NCBI GenBank assembly: GCA_035582835.1
Contig: JAYKAV010001997.1
Location: 230,526 to 294,525 of the forward strand
DNA: 64,000 nucleotides
DNA from: Phoebastria nigripes
Lineage: Eukaryota; Chordata; Aves; Procellariiformes; Diomedeidae
Direction of reading: 5' to 3'
This document shows positions 1 to 15,400 of the stretch, piece by piece (positions within the stretch are counted from its first letter, which is position 1; each line of letters opens with the position of its first letter). Both the position numbers and the translations under genes were made by a program. Below the pieces are notes generated by a model. It was given only the letters and a program-made list of their open reading frames with translations, was not told the DNA's origin and searched no databases.

Positions 1-3000
1 GTTACCAACACAGTTCACAGAGCACCCTATAAAATACTGTGATAGCACAACTTTAGAGGAGATACAATGAGAAACCAACACCCAAGCAATTCTTTCAGTC
101 TATATTCCTTGATAGTCACTGTATCATTATATTGTATCCTGAAATTAATTTTAATTCATCTTCTTCAATCTTAACTATTTCACTGTTTAAAAAAAAAAAA
201 AAAAACCTAAAACACAAAACAACACACGTAAGCACACACACAAAAGAGCAAAGTACCTCAGCAATTATCTTATTCCACTTCCTATCCCTCTTCCCTGTCC
301 TCCTTCCTCTTCAAATCCCCAGATAACAGCTTACGTAACTTTTCACCACTACACACTTGAAGAAAACTGCAAGCAATCCATCTAGAAATGTTCCCATCTT
401 ATTTCTTCTGGCAACCATTCTGTGCCTTTGAGTCCAAATCTACATACGATGATGCTGATCAAAGGAGAAAGATCTAGGAGGAGCTAGAAGGAGAAGCAGC
501 TGTTTTTTTCTTGTTCTCTTACTCTTAAGTTTCTTTGTTGCTATATAAACCTTGTAAAAGGTATAAAACACGTACATGTATTAGTAGTAGTCTTCAGTAC
601 TGATTTTTGAAGGATTTCTCTCATCTATCAAAACATCTCAGTCTACTGATTCATCTTTCCTGTTTGCATCAGAAAAATTCCAGGCAATCCAATGAAAATA
701 CAAGCCACCAAAACATATTCAATAAATGTACTCCCTGTAATATTGCTAAGCCAGGAATAAAAATTAATGGAATGGATTGTCACTGCAAAGAATATACTTT
801 TTATTACACTGGCCGCCAAATGAAATTCTTACAAAACAACATTACTCCACAAGGCAAAAAAGACAACATCATTATGCAACTTTAACACCACACAATGAAT
901 TTGAGATAACAAAACTGACTATGAATGTTAACTTGAGTTTTTTTACATCGTTCTTTATGAAGAAACTTTAAAAAAAAAAAAAAAAAAACCAAAAACCAAC
1001 AACGTATCACTGATTTGCTTCTGTAAACAGAAAGCTGCTAAAATCTGAGGTCCATTTATATCCAAGACTCTGTCCACAAAGCTCATTCCGAGGGCAGGAC
1101 TGCTCTTCCACAGTCCTCCTTCCTCCAACATCATTCTCCCACCTCCTTCATGCTGAAGTGTCTCCACACGTGTCGTCCCCAAACTGTTTCTCTCAGATCT
1201 TTTTCTTTTCTCTAGAAACTTTATCTCAAATCTTCCCCAACAGTGGTTTTGTTGGTCACCTCTCTCCTCAACTCCAGAGGCTACATGCCTGCCCATTTCT
1301 CTCTACCAACATCACTCTCCTCTATCTATTCGTGCCTATGTTTGAAATCCATCTCATCAAGAATAACGTCTGCTTAAGAAGTTCCCTGTCTATGTCCAGC
1401 TGTTCCCATCCTCTCATGACCATTGCAATGTGATAGGGAACTGATCCATCTCAAGAATTTTTTACTCAAGTTACTTCACAGCTAGATCATTTTCCCAATC
1501 CAGTTCATATATGGTTGTACTAACATGTGTGGTACAACAGCACAAGGGAGAAAATGAGCAGCACGGGGAAGGGAGGAAAATGCTGCTTAAGTTGGTTTAC
1601 ACATTTCTGCAATCTGCAAATGTAATTTGATGTTTCAGCTATGTCAATCTAGCAGGTAGCTGCCACCAAAGCTGGCAGACTCGCTCCGCCCCTCACTCTT
1701 GACCTTCGGTCCCCATTTCCCCCATCTCATGCATCTAGAGATCATGAGTCCACAGAGTTAAGTTGATTCAGCTGGCTGATTTGTCAGGAAACTATTCTCT
1801 TCATCCAAATGAACTGACTCACCTTGTGGCCACATGATCACTATATTCCATGAAAAGCAAATATTAGGAACGCCTGGTAGGGACCACAGGTCTCAGTAGT
1901 AGCTTCAGTTTAGATCATGTTTGCTATTATGTCTAAATGCACCCTGAACATAACAGACTAAGTGAAAAGTTATCTAGTGTACAAGTATGCTAAAATCTCA
2001 TGAAATAACAAGTAAAAACCATGATGGTAGAGCCTCTGATCTACGGACAACTGCAAAAATATCTGAAGCTGTGGCTCTGCTGAACAGATGACAAGGGTTT
2101 CATGTGTCCCCCATTACACTCTTCTCAGTCTCTGCTTTCCACTGTAATCAACAGATTTCAATTCACTGTGCCCAGCAAATTCCTTAAACTGTTGGAATTC
2201 ATTAGACATGTTACGAAGTGCGTTAACACAGTGTTATAAATGCTATCAAGTATAAAACTCACAACTCAACCAATAAAACAGTATTTTGTAACTTACTGTA
2301 AAATTGCAGAATTATCACTCCCTGTGGCTTCCCTTACTTGCCTATCTGCAGATGTGTGGCCAAAGCCTAGACCCTCATATAAAATCCTCATGCAAACATA
2401 TACATGCATTTGCATATAACAACAATGCTGAAATTATTAAAAAACATANTCTTCCTGTTGCACATTCAACTCAAAACACACTGATTCACAGTTAAATCTG
2501 AATATAAAAGCATGTGAAGTAGACAGCTAAGCCTGCACTGTATTCAACGCATGCTGACATTTTCTAAAGCCACTAGATTAGCTGATGAAATCCATTAATA
2601 ACTACACTGGTTCATTTTACAAGGCTCGAGTTATGTCAGAAATGTAATGTGCTCCTTCTATCAGTAAAGGAAAGTAAAAATATAAGAAATGAGATCCAGC
2701 GTTACTGAATCATCCTGGATGCAGAGGTCAGCCAACAAAGACAAACAAATAATGAAAATAAACAAATCTGGCAACTTTTCAGCACACACATTCACAAAAT
2801 ATATTAAGTCTGAAAACATGTGACACAAAACTAATTTGTCTTTTTTTTTTTTTTTTTACACTGCTGCATATACTTTAAGACTTAAAGTGCAAGCTGGTTC
2901 TAGTTAGAATAATAATAATTAATAATAATGTTTAATAATTCCTTATTCCCCAGTCATCTGGGATTAAAGTCTACAACAGTCTAGGTGAAACATCCAACAT

Positions 3001-3957
3001 AATCAAAGACTATAAAACTGTATTAATTTAGTTTCAGTTTAACCTATAATTCATTACTCAAGCTCATTTCCTTTTGAAGTCAGCAGGAATTCTGCTTCAG
3101 AGAAAAAAAACAGAGTATGCTAAGACTTACACTATTATTTAGTCTAAGGAAAGGCATACGAAGAATCAGAACTGTCACACGATGTGGTAAGCTAGAAAGC
3201 CTTTCAACTCTAGGCTGTCATGGAAAAGATGATTAGATAAATATTTGAGGATGCTGGTTGGACTGTGGGAAGAAGCAGCAACTGTATGAGGGGCAAGTAG
3301 GGGATGGGTCTCATAGTAAAGGTGGGGATTATTTAGAGAAGTTGCGTGCTGCCCGACATGCCAAATGCAATTCAGTATGCTGTGGGAGCTTCACAGGGAA
3401 CTTGGGTGAATGCCCGGTAGGGGCCAAGATTATGGGTGCAAAGAATGAGGGGGACTGACAAACAGATATGTGACATTACAAAACGCATACTGGTGCAAAC
3501 TGCTATTGGACTGGGATAGAAGGTAATTCAAGATTGCTAAAGGGCAAATGGAAGAAGCCTGACAATCCTCCCTTCTTCCCTGGCTACGCTGGGACATCTA
3601 TAGCTATTTCTCCAACTTTCCTACATGCTACATATACATGGTGACTATCTATCCTAAACAAAAAATGTTTCAGCACACAAAAAAAACCCCAACAACCAAA
3701 TAATTATATTAATTAATTCAAATTAATAAATATTTACATAGCATCTAAGGCATAAGCAATCAATGAGTAAGAGATTCTTGGGAAACAGTAAACTACAGAA
3801 ATAATTTGGCACGGTAAGTGGATACAAAACTATTGATCATCTCACTCATGTCACCCCAACAACTGTGTTTAAACAGTATAATCCCAGTTCAAGCTCTTAA
3901 GGAAACAACTGGTTCATGAGGAAAGTTGTTTGTATACTACAACTATCCATTTACAAT

Positions 3958-3991
3958 AAAAAAAAAAAAATTAATGAGCTTTTTTTTTTTT
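3958..3991. repeat. A13 / T12 inverted homopolymer pair
   Basis: An A run (3958-3970) and a T run (3980-3991) are separated by TTAATGAGC, so the two can pair as a hairpin with a 9-base loop. Confidence 0.7.
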
Positions 3992-6721
3992 AGTAAATAA
4001 GCTACAGTTTGTTCCAGACCAATTCCTTGAAGAGAATAAGAAACCCACATTTATTAACTCCTCTGTATTTTATCCTGTATCATGCACGCTATTAGTTTCT
4101 CATTACAGTGCCTTATCTCAGAAACAAGCAGAAGATACCAGTACAAGAACAGGGCACCAATGTGTCATCATCAGTTTTCCAAACCTTTCTTCTGCCCAGG
4201 GAACCACAGGCAAACAGTAAGGAGGAAATAGCCAGACTCTTAAGAATCACTCAAGATGTGCACAAACCCTATTTGAACAGTTGGAAGCAAGTTATAACAA
4301 CATTTTATTTGGCACAGAGCATCACGCGGAACCTCAGATTTGCCACCAGTGTCTGTTTCAACAACAAAAAAATCTCGAAGAACTACAGTATTTATATATC
4401 CTGTCAGGTTAGAGTCTTTTTTTCTAATTTCTAGGATACTTATCTAAACATGATCAAGTATTAGATGTCTCAAACTATGCAAATGTCTGCCAGATGGTGA
4501 ACCCTCTCAATTGCCTCATCATTCATCACTGCATCAGGCAAAATCTGAAGCTACTGCCAGGTACCAGCTCCACTCTTCATTTCTTTACAGAAATTCCTTT
4601 TCTGTATGACACACACTGAGAGAACCCAAGATTGAATTTATCTTACTGTCAGGGTCGGTTCTTCATTTCTTTCTAGATCTGATCTGCAGTAAGCTAGTTA
4701 AATAAATTTTCTATTCAGTGGTTACTTGAATTTCATGCTAACTGACCTTACCTGAAAGCTGTAATTTCATCATTGACTCTCAGACGAACGAGTCCTTCTA
4801 TCCGAGATGCATGACAACTCTAACCATTACAGGCGGGATTATCCTTCTCCATCTTTGAAGAAGTACTTTCGGAATAATTTCCTTAACTTTTTGAAGAACT
4901 GTGAAAACGGTCTCAAATGGGTGAAAAAGATTTTGGAGCACTGAGTCTCACACTCATAGGAAAAGGGAGTGCAGCAGAATTTAAAACAAAAATCTTCAAA
5001 GCGCAGAATTCAATAAACTTGACACTGGTAAGTAGAATCTCTTGGAAAGATTACATAAAGGAACACAAAATAACTGACAATTAATAAAAGGTATTATATA
5101 AAAGACAAGGACAAATAATGCTTATGCAGAAGAAAAATAGGAAATATAGTAAGAAATAAACATTAAAAAAAAAAAAGCAGGTAAAAGAAAAATGGACCAG
5201 TGCATCAGGATTTATTTTAAGATCTGAGAATCCAAAAAGGAATTATACAAACCATGCAAAAAAGGACAAGATTAAAAATGAGGTTTGAGGTTTAAGCCAA
5301 CCTACTGGCAGGCTCCAGTCAAAGTAGCTGATCCTTCATTCCCTGTCACCTTCAGTAAGGTGTTTTCACCATCTCCCAAACAGAATTCCTGCAGGGAGGG
5401 GAGTCAACTGATCCAGAGGAAAACTAACCCAGGAAAAAGGAAAGACTAGTCTTGAGGCAGGATTACCTGACACCACTCACAACACGATCATACAAGTTGA
5501 CAGAGACAGCGCAAGCAAAAAGCAGTGTGGAGACCAGAAGGAGAATCCAAGACCAGAGTGGAAATGTATCTGCAGCATCCCACATTGAGACAGCTTTAAT
5601 GAGTCATCAAAATACATCCTAAAAATTAATCTATAGGAACATAGACATGTAAGTATAAAAATCTAAGAGGTTAAGGCAACACAAGTTACAACTAACAAAT
5701 AAGATAAAACACAACAAAGCAAAGACCATAAGGAAAATTCCATTACTTAAATGTAGTAAGGAACAGTAAGATTGGTACTAGCTGAAATGTTCAACCATTT
5801 TTCAGAATTCAGATGTTACCCTCTGCTTCACTGGAATTACTCACATAATTTATTATTTATAGTTTCAACACAGCTAGAAAATCATCTTGCTCTGAAGGAG
5901 ATTTGAAAACTCCACTACCAAAACCAAGTATGTACCACTGTGATCTTGAAAACGAGGAGCACCAACTCAATTCTCAGAGTTATATTCTTCAGAGTTAATA
6001 ACTATAGATACTAAAGGAATCCATTCTTTCTCTGCCCCTTATCAGATCATCATCAAATTAGAGCTAAATCTGTTTAAAGCTAATAAAAGAATTACACATC
6101 TCAACCACACTCTCTCAATTTTTAATCATCAAAATTTCTCTAGTGCAACTGCTGCGCAGATTTAAGAGTACCTGATTATCTAAACAAAGAGAATGTGTCC
6201 TCAAAGGGAAGAGTGTAATTCTAACTTTCTCTACAAGGTTGCATTTTCACTACAGGAAATTCAGCTGAAAACATAACAGGGAAGATGCATCATAAGCCAG
6301 GCAAAACTTTAAAAATTAAAATGTAAGGAATTCCTGTTAGAAGAAATTAAACAAAGACTATAAACACCTCCAACAAACAAATAAAAACAGGAAATGCCAT
6401 TCAGTAAAGCAAAATAAACAAAGTAACCTTCTTGATCAACAGTGAGAATTACTATGATAAAATTAAAGTGTCTTGTAAAAACAAAGGATAAAAAAGGCAG
6501 AAAGGAATCCCAGATGAGAGAGCTGACTTCTTTAACATCTTAAGCAGTATCAGCTGAGCAGGACCACTTTCCTCCAGTTTCACAAACACATTTTCATTTA
6601 GTCAACTTGCAAGACTTGTTCAGAAAAGCTTTGGTCAACCCCCCTACACCATCCTCAACATCTTACGTTCAATATATCCATCAGAATTAAAAATAATTTT
6701 TTTTCCAGCCGTATAGTCTAC

Positions 6722-6771
6722 TGAAAATTTTTCACCTTGAAGTCAAATGAGTGAGAATTTTTCACCTTGAA
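6722..6771 (+). repeat. Short direct repeat, 20-bp unit with period 30
   Basis: TGAAAATTTTTCACCTTGAA at 6722-6741 recurs with one change (A to G) at 6752-6771. It is a local duplication of 30 bp and no function is suggested. Confidence 0.85.
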
Positions 6772-9700
6772 AAAGCAATGAACAGCAGCTGAAACCTGTC
6801 TCAGACATGCAAAAATAAAAAACAAGATGTGAGGGACATGGTTTAATTGGGCAGCAAGTTTATTAACCTTTTCACCTGGCAATGACTGGCAATAGCTTGC
6901 ACTATGCAGATGGTGATTTGTCCTTCCACAGCTGATCCCTACACCAATTAGAGGGTCCTCATTGCCCTCCTCCTTTGCATGATTACCAGCCTAAAGAAAG
7001 GGGGGTGTCTTTTTCAATGTGAAAACACCAGAAACCCCAGTACTCCTTTCCAGCTTCTGTACAAACTACCTTTTTCTAATTTCATTCTAACTTCAGTTTA
7101 GCCCTGAACTGAACTGCTATGAAGGAACACATGCACTGGACAGAACACAAAAAGACAAGGGCAAGTAATAGGTTTGTCTCTTTCAACCCCAAGCAAATGT
7201 CCGGCTAGTTAGCTCAGTATTTAATATGAGGATTAACTGAGCCTAGTAACACATCACTCTTGCCACAAGATCAGAACTGCTTCACTCAGGCCCGCCGAGG
7301 ATCTTGTACAGATCTGCAGTGAACAGCAAGTAGCATATTCACAGCACTGCCCACATGTTCTGTGTGTATTTGAGTACCAACAACCAATCATTCGGATCCT
7401 TTGAAACACCTACAGCTTCAAACTGGGAAATAATTTAGCCATCATCCCGTTTCAAGGCTTCGTCCACCTTTGAAGATTTTTTGGTTCCCCTAGACTCAAT
7501 GCCATCATTCATATCTTCATTTTATCCTTTAACAAGTTCTNAAGTTCTACACACACATATCTTCACTCACGTGGTTTCTCCTTAGTCAATTTACGCCATT
7601 TCTCCTCAGTTGATAAAGCACAGTAAGTTCCTTCACTAAGGCCACCCAATGTTAAATATGTTGGAAAATAACAGGAGGATCTTCTACTGATTGGGAATCT
7701 AAGTAAAGTCCCGCAAACAGAAGCAAAGAAGCAGAAGTGGAGGGGGTCTGAGCACAATGAATCTCAATTACAAATTATTTTAAAAATATTGCAAATGGTG
7801 TTTCTGTTAAAATATGAATGAAAATCATTGTTGTCATCAAAACACAAATAATAAATATGGGAAAAATGATTGTATTTCCTGTCATTTGCCAATCACTTCT
7901 GTGGCCTTAAAATGTTAATACAAAATGGAATGCTTACATGCAAACATTACTGTTCTGAGAATGGTTATCACATTCAAAATCTGCCACTTTGAAACATGAA
8001 CTGTTTACGACTCTAAAAAGTCAACAGTAACCTGGGACTACATACTAATGTCATTTGTGAACATGGTATACTTCCTCCATTCTAGTTTCTATCAAACTCT
8101 CTCTTCAAAGAATCATTATGACAAATAAACTCAGTATGTGAGCAGGAAAAATTACATTATTTGAAAGCCAGACGAGCTCCTGAATGCAAAGAGAAGGTAA
8201 GTAGGAATTGATTGCAGGCCTTCACTTGCAAAAAAACATCCAACCACAGACTCACAATGGCACACCAGTGACAGAATTGGGTGTTTCATGCTCTGATCCC
8301 ATTCTCTCCCTGCTACACCTGTGAAAGATGCTTTCAGAGATGCTACCTTGACCAAAGGATACTGTTTGTCCAAGACAGTTGCTTCAAGCCTTTAGAAGTT
8401 AATGCCTTGGTTAGCCAGCCACCAGCCCAGCCCTACAGCAGGCTGACCCTTTCAGACTAGTGGGCAGGGTTCAGACATCACAGCATGCCAACCACGCTCC
8501 ACGCCCTGCCTGAAGCACCATCAATGCCTCCCAGCAAGGTTTCTCTCCCTGCACTAGGATCCAAGCTTTAGCAGTGACAGAAACCAGCACATCAGTTTCT
8601 ACAGAAGTAGGTTTATTTACCTGGACACTGCAATAACAAGTACTAATTCAGAGGATCTACAAGCCTTAGCTCAGCGGCTTGTAACTGAGTGACAGTTCAG
8701 CCTTGAGGTAAAGAACTGTTTCCCAAATATCCTAACGCCGTTATCTCTCATCCTCCCTTTTCCTAAAGTAATACCAGAGAGGTTAGCATCACAAGGCAGA
8801 AATCCCTGTCCCTCCGGCAGGAATCTCCAGCCCTGGCAATCCCCTTTCTTATCTGGTTCCAGTTAACAACAAAGCGCCACTGGTAGGTAGGCTTCCCGTC
8901 TGAGCTCATCTAGCATTTCTGCCCAATGTGAAATCATGCCTTTAAGGGACTTAAAGTGGCACACTGACATATATTTCAACAAACTGCAATTGCACCTTGC
9001 CATAAAAAACTGTTATCTTGCCAAACTTTTAAAATTACTCTGAACCAGGTTGCACAATAAGCAACAAGAACGCCTCCGGTTCCAAGTCTTCTCTCATTTC
9101 CCTCTCTCTCGCTGTCCTGTGTTAGCTGTAATTCTAGCCACACTGGTGAGAACAGAACAAACCTGTAATAGAAAATATTTCTGACTACTAAAATGTCTGA
9201 TGATATGTTAGAGGCGCATACATCACTACAGTTTATCTTCTGTAAACCCAAGCTAACACTTCTATTCACATTATGCTAAGCCACAGTAGTCCTATTAAAA
9301 ACATTACTTGAGTAATAACTTATATATTATTGCTCAGCTGATCAATCAACACAGATTAAGTCTGAAACTTATATGTTTCAAATAAAAATGAAAAGCTAAT
9401 CTGTATGTGAACAAGAGTTCAGCCATCTGTCAATCTATGCATTTACACTTTAGTTCTAGAAAAGCAAAGAAAAATATTTCAAATGCTGAAAACTAACATT
9501 ATTAAATTACTGTACCACTTTTGCACTTTCTCAAAGTATATTTTCTTTGTATACCATTCCTGACCTATTCATACCATTCATTCAGGAATCATAATATTTA
9601 TTCTCTTATTATTTTTACTTTCTCTTTTGAACATCTGCTATTTCACTTGCATATTATTATCATGCCTAATAGAGAATGCAAGAGAAAAAANCAGGGTTTT

Positions 9701-12039
9701 TTGCTTAGAGGGTAATTAATTATCTGCTTGAGAAAGATGTCATTTTCAGAAGACTATTGATAAGGCATCCCTGAAAATACACGAAACAATTTCTATACTA
9801 CTACTACTATTCTAACATTTCTAGATATTAAGGACTGTGACACTGAAAACAACACTACTCAAATACAGCAAACAATATTTGCTCAGCAAATCAACACTTC
9901 GTTCATTTTTTTGCCTACGTTGGCTTTATCAACTGCATCATTCTCTGGGAGACATCTGACTCATTCAAGCCATGAAGTAATCTCTATGATGTTGGCTCTT
10001 GCCAGACTTAAATGTGCAAGCAGCAAGTCACCACACAACTGCAAATTATTTTTCGCAATGTTGCAGTAAGAGGTCATTACCAACATAATCAATTGTAAGT
10101 GATCATTTTAAATCAAATGATCTANTATTTTAAAACTCCTGTAGGCATCATTGTAATTCACATTATAAATACTAGTAATTCAATCTTATCCAATAAATAA
10201 ATAGGACAGAAATACACCCAGGGTCAAAATTAGGAGGTTTCTTTTATAATATACCGTCATGTCTTCTAAGATAAATGGAACCAGACACAGAGAAAACTCT
10301 ATGTTCACAGCAACTTCCATGTTCTTTAAGCTCCACTTACATTTCTTTAACAACTTAATTTATTTGAAGGAGAAATATGCCTGAAGATCAACACAGCACG
10401 TCTCCATGTATGACTATGACACATTTAGGCAACCCTTTATTTGAGGATCTTTAAAATGATTGCAATGAATGTCTATATGCTTGCTGAGCAAACGCAGACT
10501 TATTTGCTTTTCTTGGTTATCTTTCAGAGCCTCTAAGTAAGTAGTCCATTAAGCATTTCTGACTACTTGTGAGATTCCTCTTTAGAACCTGTGGCTTATA
10601 ATTGTGCATTCAGACTTCACCCTTTCTTTTGGGATAAAACCTCCAGCAAGTGTTCAACTTAAGTGCAGCCATCATAAAACAACTCACTCTTGGGTAGTAC
10701 GGTTGAGCTCCTTGCTTCAAGAATAGTAAGAATTTGGAATTCTAAACATTGAAATCTGCTCCCTTGGTAAGATGGGACTTTATCCCAGATTTTTAGTCTA
10801 CTTTAGTCTTCACAATACAGTTAATTGGGATAAGAATGTGTGGCAAAAGCTAATTCTATACTTATCTAACGCAAACAATCACTTGTTCAAAGTTTGTTAC
10901 GTTTCTTAAAAGTTCTTGTACTTTCAGCTGAATAGATGGAACGCAATTTTAACACAGTGAAGTTGTTGGTAAAATTAATGGACAAGTATTTCGGAGGATA
11001 TTTAATGTCCATGTAGAGTATTCAGTAGCTAAAGGTACACTGAAAGGCAACAGAACACACGCTAACCAAGCATTATATACCTTAGTTACTTCCAGAAGTA
11101 ATGAATTCTGAATAATTGTGATGTCTAAGGAGATGACAGTTCCAACTGAAGCTTTTCTTACAGTTGGGGTATGACTAAGGACTTTCTCCTATATGGACCC
11201 TCTGCTAATGTGTGAACTCTCAGAGCAACTTTTTCACAGCCAGAATGATTTACAGAACTTCTCTTCTGTACCTGAGTAACATTTGCATGAAATTTGTTGA
11301 GTGTTTAGCATCTTTGAGATCTGCACTTTTGTAACAAAACGGATTGCTACAGGCCAAGTTAAAAGTTGGAAGAAAAGACATATAGACACACAGTGTGACT
11401 TTGCAAAGTCGTTTCCATAAGAAACCAGGCTAAAAAATGCAGTCATAATTTGGAAAAGGACACCTCCTTCTCTGGAACACCCTTTTTTATTTTGACATAA
11501 GCGGCAGTATGTGCCAGAGACTCTGCTAGTATCCAAACAACACTGCTTCATTAAAATCTGAAAATGCTACTAGGGACTCTTGTTGGGTTTTTTTTACCCT
11601 AAACTAATACAAGTACATTCCAATATTCACATGCCTCAGTTATAACATATTATGTAAAAATTAGCGTTACATATATAGGCTACACTTTCTCAGTCAAGCA
11701 GAAAGATTAGTTTGCATCCATTTGATTGTGCATCCCTGCCGCTATCTCATTACTTAATATTCTTATATTTAGCTCAAAAAGGTCCTAGAAGGGAGGAGGC
11801 ATATACATATGCCTGATGTATACCCTAAGATTGAGCAGAGGAGAAGGGAAAGCACCAGAGAGGAAACAGTCATTGCCACAGTTAAACAAGCCAAAGAACC
11901 CAACCACAAAGGGACTGTAAAAGATAATGAACCAGCGAACGCATGCTGAAATGCTCAAGGTTATTTCTGCTGTAACAGTTAAAGAAGATGAAACTACTCC
12001 ATTTTCTGTAACGTACTTGGGCACAATAACAACAAACCA

Positions 12040-12450
12040 ATGCTGCAACTAGCACAACGACATGCAATGTTAACCCAGGACAGGATCATCACAGATGTCT
12101 GTCAGAGGGAGCGTCAGGGCCCCGAGGACACCAAGTCCTTAAATGCCACAACCGGCCCCACCTGCAACCCCCACCAATGGGCCCAGGAGCCATTTCAGCT
12201 CAGGATTGTCCCCCCAGTCCTGGGCTGAGCTACGTCGTTGGCAGCTCTGGGCCCAGGCCCTGTCCTCCACTGCTCCTGACCTTCTGACCAGACTCGTCAG
12301 ACTGACGTCGGACCTGACTCATCCGACGCTGGTGCTGGTCTCGGGATGAGTGGGCTACAGCAGAGCCTCAGCCCCTGGCTCGTCCTCCCACTGCCCCTCC
12401 TGCCGCTCCCCGACCAGGAGAGGACCGTCAGCCACGACCATGTTCTCACC
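12040..12450. other. GC-rich block in AT-rich DNA, possible unidentified repeat
   Basis: About 400 bp that is clearly richer in G and C than its flanks, with several CpGs and motifs such as TGGGCCCAGGAGCCATTTCA and CTGGGCCCAGGCCCTG. It lacks the CpG density and GC boxes of the two islands. Open frames on both strands are short and unlike any protein I recognise. The abrupt composition change suggests an inserted, diverged repeat (LTR or LINE-derived), but I see no clear terminal repeats or target duplication. Confidence 0.4.
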
Positions 12451-15400
12451 GCAAATGATAAAAAGAAGTTGAGGAAATTTAATGATCAAGTAACACCCAA
12501 ACAGCACAATGAATATAGACTTTTGCATGTTGCCAGCAAGGCCAAGAGGAGGGACAAGGAGGTTACTCTGAAACACTGAATCAAACACTATCAGGCCGGT
12601 ACTGAGGCAGCAAACTGAAAGATAAGGAGCAGCCCAAGGCCTTGTAATCAGGCTTCTCTTGGGCAAGATGACAACACTGACTTCATCCCACTGAGGGGAA
12701 AAACCTGTAGACTAGATGCAGGAGGCTCACCTGCAGGACTGATAGATCATTCAACAATGACCTTAGCAGGCAGCTGAGCGCGTTATAAAGTAATAACTGG
12801 CATGAGAAAAGATCCCTGAGGGGAGGCAAAACAGCAATGAAAACTAATGGTCTGTGCAATCTACAGAGTTTTGAACAAAACAACAGCTGATGCTAGCAAC
12901 AGTGCTCTGCATACAACAAAAACCTATGTAATGTTTCAAAACAGTGTAAAAACAAAAAACTGTTTCAAGACAGTTTGTGAGGTGATGCGTATCAGTGGCT
13001 TGCCACAACTGGTCAAGTTCACTGATGTTAGGCAGAGAAAGTGTTTCTAAATGGTAAGTCAGTGAGGGTATCATCACCTGCACCAGTACTCACAAGGTGC
13101 AACAGGCAGTCTGAAGCTCTCCGTTTTCCCAACTAATATCTTGCATACTATATGGAGTTCTTTATTTAAATAAGAACAGTTTCTAATGTGGATGGTATTG
13201 CTTTCCCGTATGTCACTTTCTGGTTGTTAGGAAGCCAACAAGAAAGAAGCCGATCATAGGTGAGAACTGCGGTGAGGAGAAAAAAAAATAGTACCTATAC
13301 ATCTAGAACAAAGTTCATGGATAACAGTAAATGACCTTTGAAGAAACAACATATAAAACCAGCATACGTAAATGAAAGCAGACTAACCTGTCCTTTGAGA
13401 TTTCAAATTAAATATTGTTCATCTGTCTTCTTAAGCATGCTACTGCCACACCTCAAAATAGTTACCTCCTGCTCCTGCAGATCTTTTTCATTTCCATCCT
13501 TTCCAAATCAGTTGGCATCCCTTAAGTTCTAGGGCTTTTTTTTTTTTTTTTTTTAAATCAGTAGTCCTCTTATGTTATTATGGACTTATCTTGCAAACTA
13601 TTAAGTGCCTCCTTAGACCTGCTCCTGTTAATTTAGCAGGGACTATGTCACACTCAGACCCCCTATATATTCAAGACATCTTTTTATTGACTTCCAAAGC
13701 TATCAAAAATTATTTATTGAATACTGCTTTCCCTTTTTACCTACCTTTAAGAAAAATAAAATCAGTAGAATGAAATTTGGTTTAGGAAAGGCAAGCTCTA
13801 CCTTCAAAACCAAAATCTGCTGTAGACCTCTCAAAGTATTTGACAAACTTAGAACAGTTCCTGAGAGTAATCTGAGAACAGGTTAAATTAGAAACAGACA
13901 GTGCACTCCTTACACTAAGGTCTTCGTGGATTCTGTATAGTTTTCTGGCTTTATTAACTGTTCATTAATGCAGGCTGTTTTTATTTAAGCATTCTAATGC
14001 TGTTATAAAAGCAGAAACAGCTATGGAAGTAATAACGCTAATAATACCATAACGTTTCAACATATTTTTGAAAATAAAATGTATGCATTTCATCACTTCT
14101 TATTTTACATGCGATCTCTCTGAAAAATAAGGACTATGCCCACTGCAGAAAATATGCCATAACTATAGAGAAAAAGCCAAATCAGGTGTACATTATTTAT
14201 ATAACTGTATAATAGTTGTACATAATTCAGGTGTGCATAATTATCGCCTATAATAACCATAAAAACCAAAACACTTGCTTAGTTTTCATGATTCACTCAC
14301 CAGAAAAAATTACATAGCAACCTCTATANAGTCTTAGGTACAGTTATGGTAAGAAGAATGTGCAAGAGGTATTATTACTGTACTACTTTTAAACTCAAGA
14401 TTCTGATTTTTAATGCTTTAAATTCAAATATTTGACAATAATGAATTAAATATTTTAAAACCGAATCAATACATACTAAAGTAAGCCTAAATTTTATGGA
14501 TAATTTCCTTCATAACTTAATATTCTTACTTTATTTCATATAGTCGCACATCATTCAATGGATTCTCAGATTATCTGAATACTGAAAGTTTTAAAGCCCT
14601 GTGTGCGAGAGGGCCAGGTACTGGAAGTGCCTACACCCAAACACACAATAAATAGTACGATACTAGATGATAACAACATCTATGCTCTTTTAATTATACA
14701 CTCATATGTACATCAAATATTAAAAAAAATGAAGCAAGCAGGTCTTTAGATTTAGTAGAAAGAATAACAGAAACAAGCCACATGCATAAAAACCATATTA
14801 CTGTAGAGATGGGATTTTTTTGTTGATATTTAAGACTGTAACTAGAGAAAAAGTAGTACAGTCAAATGGACAATCAGAGGAAAAAGCCCAGGTTGATCTA
14901 TACGAGTTCACTGTAGATTAGAAGTCTTTTCCTGGTGGCTTTGGGCCACATCTAGCAAGCAAGAGACAGACAAGTCCTACCAAGAATAGGTCAGGGACTC
15001 AATACTTGCAAAAATCTTTATGCAGAAAGATCACAGCTTCCCTTTTTTCTTCGACAGAGGAAGGGCCCCAGCTTTCATGCTTTTCTGGCAAGTAGAGGGA
15101 ACATGGCCAACTTTCTTCGCATTCGCTGGCCAAGAGCTGAGACAGTCTCTGCCTCAATTCAAACTTAAAAAGCTTTATTGGGATGCATATGGTTGCTAAC
15201 AGAATAGAGCATTACTGTAAGCAAGATGGGTAAGGCAGGAAAACCAGGAGACAGAGACTATCGGGTTTTTTTAAAATTATCCATTGATTTCATCGAGTCA
15301 AATGCACCTGAAATGTTTGGGAGAGTTTTGGTAAGTGTAAATTCAAGCAAGAACAGCAAGTGAAGAGGTTTGGGTTTTTTTTTGTTTGGGGCTTTCTGCT

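Larger units (their letters stand above)
1..12039. other. AT-rich non-coding sequence
   Basis: Nothing here resembles a gene. Contents are ordinary AT-rich DNA with short A or T runs (for example 2840-2857 and 3958-3991), an (AAT)n patch near 2910-2932 and the 20-bp direct repeat at 6722-6771. Open frames are all under 115 codons and lack conserved motifs. If PLCE1 starts at CpG island 1, this would be its first intron on the minus strand; that is inference. Confidence 0.6.
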
